Shown here: one piece after another, positions 57,801 through 64,000 of the stretch
Numbering within the stretch: the stretch's first letter is position 1
Layout of the letters: every line of letters starts with the position of its first letter
NCBI GenBank assembly: GCA_014904845.1
Contig: MU119315.1
Coordinates: 62,001-126,000 of the forward strand
DNA length: 64,000 nucleotides
Direction: 5' to 3'
Source: Acephala macrosclerotiorum
Lineage: Eukaryota > Ascomycota > Leotiomycetes > Helotiales > Mollisiaceae
Program-made: the position numbers and the translations under genes
Notes under the pieces: model-generated
Told to the model about the DNA's origin: nothing
Databases searched by the model: none
Seen by the model: only the letters and a program-made list of their open reading frames with translations

Positions 57801-60800
57801 ATTTTTATATTGAGTAATAAATTTTTAAAAAAATTCGTATTAATTAATACGATTTTTTTATTAAATTTTTTACGAATTTTCGTAAAATTTAATAATTTTA
57901 AATACGCGTTTTGTATTTTATATAATTTTTACTATTTTTTATTTTTAATAATTCGAAAAAAAATGTATAAAAAAATAAATATACGCAATATTTAACGAAT
58001 AAAAGAATTTTAAATAATAAATTCGTCGTATTATTTAATTATTTGTAAAAAAAAAAAAAATTCAATTTTTATTAATTTTTTTATTAATTGTTATTATTTA
58101 TAATAAACGCAAATTTTTATTTTTTTAATCGAAATTAATAAAAATTATTTATAGTTTTATTATTATTTTTTTTATATTTTTTAATTTTAAAATAATTTCA
58201 AAGAAACGTTATATTAATATATTTTAATCTCGAGTAATTTAAAGTAATATTATATTTTTTATAACGAATTAAAAATTTCTCGATTTCGATTTTTGTAATT
58301 TAATTGTATTTTAATTAATATATAAACGAGATTCGTATATTTTATTTAATTTAAAATTTTTTTTCGATTTTTATAATCTTTTGAATTATTTATAAAATAT
58401 TAAATTATTATTCGTAAAAAGTTTCGTATTCGTTTTATTTTTATTAATAAATTTTTTTTTTGAGAATCGTAAATAATTAAATAATATTAATTTCTTAAAA
58501 AAAATCGTTAAATTCAATTTAAACGTCGCGTATAAATAAAAAAATAAAATGTAAAATTATTATAATTAATTAAAAAACAAATAAACAAACAAAATTAATA
58601 AAATATAAAACGAATATTAATTATATTAACGATTATTTATTTATTAATACGAGATTTAAATAAAAAATAAAAATAAAATTTTGAAATTACAATTTTTGTA
58701 TTTTAATTTATAAAGTTTATTTTTTTATTATTTTTATAAATTTATTCAATTTTATTTTCAAGTTTTAAAATTAATTGTTTTTTGTATTTTTAGTATTTAT
58801 TTATTTATAGATTCGTTTTCGATGTTTTCGATTTTATTATCGAATAATATTATAAATATATATTTTGAAAATAATCGATTTTTTTATTAAATTAAAATTA
58901 AATTAATAAAAAAATTAATAAAATATTAAAATTATAAAATTCGTAATAATAAAATTAAAATTTTTAAAAAAATCAATCGTTTTTTATTTGTTTGTTTATT
59001 ATAATACAAAGAAATTTTAATTAAATATAGAATTCGTAATTAAATAATTAATAATCGAAAAATTAAAACGAGAAATATTAAAATATTGAATTTTTATTAT
59101 TTTATTAAAAAGTTATTTTAATTTAAAATTTGAAACTTTTTATAAAATTATATAAATTGTTTAAAAGATTTTTAATTTGTAATTTTATATTATTGAAATT
59201 AATATTTTTTTTTGAATTAAATCGAAAATTATTTAATAAAATTTAAAAGAATTTAAAAAAAAATAAAAATTAATTTAATGAATAAAATAATATTTATTAT
59301 TTTTAATTTTTATATTTTATTATTTTATAAAATTAAAAAAAGTAAATATAGTTTATTAATTAATTTTATTGAAAATAAATTCGTATTTTAAATTAAAAAT
59401 TATTATTGAAATATATATACGTATTTATCACGTGTTTTAATTAAAAGAAAATTAATATAAAAATTGAAAATATATTAATATTATTAATTTTAAATTTAAT
59501 TTTTTAAATAATTAATAATTTTTATATTAATATACTCGAATATTTTAATATTATTAATATTAATTAATATTTGATTTTATTAATTAAATATAGAATAGTA
59601 AAATTTAAATTAAAAAAGATTTTTGTGTAAAAAAATATATATTTTTTCGAAATTTAAAAATGTGTATTTAATTTTTTTTCGATATTTGAAAGATTTTACA
59701 AAAAAGTATTAAAAATTTTTTACGTAAAAAAATGTAAACTTTTTCAATATTTAAAAGTTTTACGTTTTATATTTTTTTTAGTATTTGAAAAGTTTTGAGT
59801 ATAATACTAAAAATTTGAAAAAACAATTATTAAAACTTTAATTACATTTTTTTTAATTTGCGTTTATTACGTACGATAAAAAGATTAATTACGAAAATTT
59901 TATTTTTTTTAAATTAACGATTAAAACGATAAAAAGCGTTATATATTATATTTTTTTTAAAAACAATAAATTTCTATATTATTTAAAATATATTTAAATT
60001 ACGATTAATTTGAATTTTTATTTATATTTTACAAATAAATAAACAAATTTATATTAAAACAAATAAATTTATTAAATATAAATTAATATTTCAAAATAAC
60101 GAAAATTGATATTTAAAATAAAAATAGAATTTTTTTGAAAAACGATTTATTTTTTTCGAATATTTTTTTATTAATTAATAATAAATACAAAAAATCATAA
60201 ATATTTATTTTAATTTTTTTTATTTTAAAAAAAACTAATTTAAATAAACGTATAATAAAAAAAAAAAATTTATTACAATAAAAACAAATACAAAAAACAA
60301 ATTTATTTTATATAAATTCGAAGTATTTAAAAATTTCGAATATAAAAATATTATTTTATAAAATTTTTATATAAACAATTTTAAAAATTAAAAAATAATA
60401 TACTTTAAAATAATTATCGACGATAAAATTATTTGTTTAAAAAATTATTTTAAAAAAAATAGAATTTATATATTATATAAACGATTAAACGAATAAATTA
60501 AAATTTTTATTTAAAAACGATAATAATATATAATTTGATTAAATATAGAAATCTAGTAATAAATAAAGAAAAATAGATTTAATTTTCGATTTAATTTAAA
60601 GAATTAATTACGATTAAATTTAATTGCTTTAGATAAATTATAAAAATCGAAGTTTAAATTGAATATATAATAATAATTTAAATAAAATATATATATTTTT
60701 AAAAACGCTATTTTAAAAATTTAAAAAAATTATTAAAAAATTTAATAAAATAAAAAATAAACGAAAAATAATAATTTATTATAAAGTAAATTAATTTAAA

Positions 60801-63800
60801 ATAATAATATTTAATCGATTTAAAATAACGATATTTGAAAAAAGAATATTAATTCGATTAAAAATAATAAAAAATTAATATTATAAATAAATTTCGAAAT
60901 AAATATAATATCATTTGTAATATAAATAAAAAGATTTATTAAAATCAAATTTATTACAATAATAAATTTTTCAATTTTTTAATATATAAAAAAATAATTA
61001 TAAGTTTTAAAAAATTGATTACTTTTAATAAAAAATTTACGAATATTAATCGTATAATTTAAAAAAAAAAATTTAAAAATTCGAGTAAAAAAAAAAAAAA
61101 AAAAATTAAAAAATTAAATTATTAAAAAATTTAATAATTTAAAGAAATTTTATTTTAATAATAATAATAAATATAAAAAAATAATATACGATTTTTTAGA
61201 CGAGAAATTAAAATTATTTTCAGTTTATTACGATAATATAAATATTATATTAAATATATATAAAAAAATATTTTTAATTATATTAAAAAAATAAATATAA
61301 ATTTTTTATTTAAATAATATTTTTTATTATAATTTTTCGTTTGAAAAAATTATTAAATATATAAAAATTAAATTCGAGATTTTATATATTTTAATAATAT
61401 ATTAAAAAGAATAAAAAAAAAAAATTTTATAAAATATTATTAAAAATTTTGAATTATTGTTTAATAAATTATAATAGATTTAAAAAAAATAATCGAAGAA
61501 AAATTGTAAAAACGATAATATAAAAAATTATATTTTACGAGTTTGTAATAATATTAAAAAATATTATATATATTTAATAGATTTTAAAAATACGTTAAAA
61601 AGCGTTTAATATTAATTGCGATACGTTATTCAATTAATTAAAAAAAAAAAAATATAAAGTAATTGAACTTTAGTATTTATTTTATTGATTGTAAATACAA
61701 TAAATACGAAGTAAATAAAAATCGCAATAATAAACGCGATCAAAGTAAATATAATTACGATTACAAAAATTAAAAGTATAGTAAATATAATCGAAATAAT
61801 TATTCGAGAAAAAAAAAGTATTATATTTGTAAGAAAATAAAATATTGATCGATAAAATACTTTTTAAAAGAGAAACGATAAATATATAAAAAATTTAAAA
61901 ATGAAATTTATTTTCGATATAAGAAATACGTTTTTATAATAAATTATTAAACTTTTTTAATTTACGAAAAAAAAATAAAAAGATTCAATAGTAAAAATAG
62001 AATAAATACTTTTAATATTTTTATTTTAAATATAAAAAAATTCGATTTCGAAAAATAAAAAAAAAAAGATTAAAATTTTGTAAAAATTAGTTTTTTTGTC
62101 GTAAAATATATTAATATTCAAAAATTAATCGTAAAATTAAATAATTAAAAAATATAATATTTTTTGATTAAAAATAATATATTTCGTTTAATTAAAAAAA
62201 ATTTAAATTAAAAAAAGATTTTTTAATTTACGAATAAATATATTATAAAAATTTTTTAAAATATATTATTAAATATAAATATAATTACTATATTAATTAT
62301 AAAATACGATTAGTTTATAATTTTATAAAAAATTGATTTATAAATTAAATTTAATATTTCGAGTCGTAAAAAAAAAATTTAATTTGAAATAAATAATATA
62401 AAAATTAAAAATATAATTAAAATTTATATTTTTATTAAAAACGTTATTTTTTACGTCGTATTTTGTAATATATTATTTTTATTATTTTTAGAAAATATAA
62501 ATAAATTCAAAATTTGATTTAATAACGTAAAAATTCGTATAAAAAAATATAATAATAATATAATTATATTCGTTATACGCAAATAAAAACATTTATAGAT
62601 TTTATTAATAGAATTAAAAAAAAAATTTGTTTAATATTATTTGATAAATATAAATTTACGATGTGTATATAAAAAATTTGAATATTTATTAGTACGACAA
62701 TTTGTAAATATTTTTAATAGAATTAAATATAAGAATTTTACGTTTTAATAATTAGAATAAATGAATAAATTTTATTATTATTATTAAATAAACGCGAAAT
62801 CGTTAAAACGATTTAAATTTTTTTTATTAAACGATTACGAATTTAATTATTTAGTAATTATTAATATTATATATTTAAATAGTAACGCGATTTTACAATT
62901 TATAGACTTTGTTATAAAATTTTAAAATATACGATTTATTATAAAAATGTTTACGCGAATAATATAAAATGTAATTAAAAAATATTAAATTAATACGTAT
63001 TTAAAATCGTTAAAAGTTTTAATTTATAACGTTAAAAAGAATTTCGTATTCGTAGAATTTAAATAATAAATAAAAATTGTAACGATAAAAGTAAAAAAAA
63101 TTTTAATTAAAATATATAATTTAATTGAAAAAATAAAACGATATTATATTTTTTTACGATGAATTTATACGATTATATTAAAAGAAATAATAAAATATAT
63201 TACGAAAAAATAAATATTATAAATAGTAGTAAAAGTTTATAACGATTTAATAAAATCGAATAAATTTGTATTTATTTTATTAGTATTTAAAATATATTTT
63301 AAAATTTTCGATATAAATATTTTTATATCGATAATAGTAAAAAAAGTAAATATTATTCGTAAAATAATAAACGAATTTTATTGTATATAAATTAAACGAT
63401 AAATTAATAATATTTTAATAATAAAAAACGATTTTAATATTTTAATTATTTTAGATTTATTTATTAATTTTGACGTTTGAATTTTTAAAGAGTATAAAAA
63501 ATAGAAAAGATTATATAAACTATTAATAATTACAAATAAAAAATGTATTATATAATTATTTTACGAATTGATAAATTTTAAATTAATTGTAATAAAATTT
63601 TATTTTCGAAAGTCGTAAATTGAAAAGTCGATAAAAAAATAATTTACGAGAATTATATAAGAAAACGAGAAATTGAAAACGATAAAAATAATATAAAAAA
63701 ACAAAAATTAAAAAAACAATAATAGTAATTATTTAATTTTAATTGAAATTTAATTTAAATATTGTAATCGATTGAAAAATATAAAAAATAAATTTAAATT

Positions 63801-64000
63801 TATAATTTATTTCGAATAAAATTATTTTGATTTTACGAATATTAATAATAATAATAACGATTTTACGAATAATAAGAATTTTAATTAATATTGTATAAAA
63901 AAAAAATTACGATCAATATAATTTATATAACGAGTAAAAAAAAAAAAATTATAAAATTTGTAATTAAATTACGAAAAAAGAAAATTATTATTATATTTGA
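54826..64000. repeat. AT-rich, RIP-mutated heterochromatin-like isochore
   Basis: More than 9 kb of almost only A and T, running to the window edge. Most remaining cytosines and guanines sit in CpG (TCGT, ACGA, TCGA), while CpA, CpC and CpT are rare, with some CpA left near 60.0-60.3 kb. The short open frames here (for example 55984-56190 and 57810-57995) are Lys/Phe/Ile/Asn-only translations of AT sequence and not genes. The pattern fits multicopy transposons mutated C-to-T on both strands. Confidence 0.9.
61160..64000 (+). mobile_element. Relic of an LTR-retrotransposon gag-pol, heavily mutated
   Basis: Read forward with many stops, the sequence still follows a fungal LTR-retroelement polyprotein. 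A gag-like helical part lies at about 61190-61650. A zinc-knuckle-like KYYICKKIKYWSIKYF-type segment follows near 61820-61880, where the residue expected to be Trp or Cys is now stop or Tyr. Further on, near 63110-63320, is an integrase-region pattern resembling 'ERY..LRRAY..I..E' followed by 'VKV.NDLIKSN..VFILLVF'. Substitutions fit C-to-T and G-to-A change. The element continues past the window; its LTRs were not found by eye. Copia-like is the better guess. Confidence 0.6.

Noticed and set aside
55984..57995. Open frames inside the AT isochore
   Set aside because: They encode only Lys, Ile, Phe, Asn and similar residues from AT sequence; these are composition artefacts.
1..64000. tRNA, rRNA or CRISPR elements
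   Set aside because: No cloverleaf with matching A and B boxes, no rRNA-like stretch and no regularly spaced repeats were found by eye.

Overview
This window is from a filamentous ascomycete (Pezizomycotina). The genes are split by introns of about 45-75 bases with GT...AG ends. The families are typical of moulds: Zn2Cys6 transcription factors, GH3 xylosidase, HsbA cell-wall protein, heme-thiolate peroxidase, PigL_N/ankyrin protein and Dal5-type MFS. Gene-bearing DNA is interrupted by very AT-rich tracts that look like repeat-induced point mutation (RIP). A Leotiomycetes-like fungus would fit, but the class is only an inference. All gene models were spliced by eye.

Layout. 0.9-8.8 kb: a Mdr1/Gyp2-type TBC Rab-GAP (-), a small secreted HsbA protein (-) and a complete six-exon Zn2Cys6 factor (+). 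10.2-12.9 kb: a GH3 beta-xylosidase whose signal-peptide frame appears broken by one base. 12.9-17.5 kb: an island between two AT-rich tracts holding a choline/ethanolamine-kinase-like gene and, convergent to it, an amine/amino-acid permease frameshifted by a 17-bp tandem duplication. 19.6-21.6 kb: a cysteine-rich secreted repeat protein with a decayed C-terminus. 22.8-33.0 kb: heme-thiolate peroxidase, a single-pass surface protein, an AT-rich tract, a calcineurin-like phosphoesterase and a CorA-like metal transporter. 35.4-42.9 kb: a zinc-cluster-less transcription factor, a secreted type-B carboxylesterase and a Dal5-like MFS transporter, which could be a small ester-utilisation cluster. 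44.2-45.2 kb: a small coiled-coil-like orphan. 46.1-51.3 kb: a PigL_N/ankyrin gene with one internal stop, bracketed by direct repeats; one repeat copy carries a MITE-like insertion with TA target duplication. 51.8-52.8 kb: an atypical SDR. 54.8-64.0 kb: an AT-rich isochore in which the few remaining cytosines are mostly in CpG. Its last 3 kb still shows the outline of an LTR-retrotransposon gag-pol.

How the genes fit together. Most genes are independent housekeeping or accessory functions. Two functional groupings are suggested by position: kinase plus permease (uptake and phosphorylation of choline or ethanolamine), and TF plus esterase plus MFS (control, hydrolysis and uptake). At least four genes carry apparent lesions (GH3 start, permease, cysteine-rich protein, ankyrin protein), and the MFS gene has an intron with no usable AG in the expected place. 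The window therefore reads as a decaying, repeat-invaded accessory region beside a heterochromatic block, with assembly errors as the main alternative explanation for the small indels.
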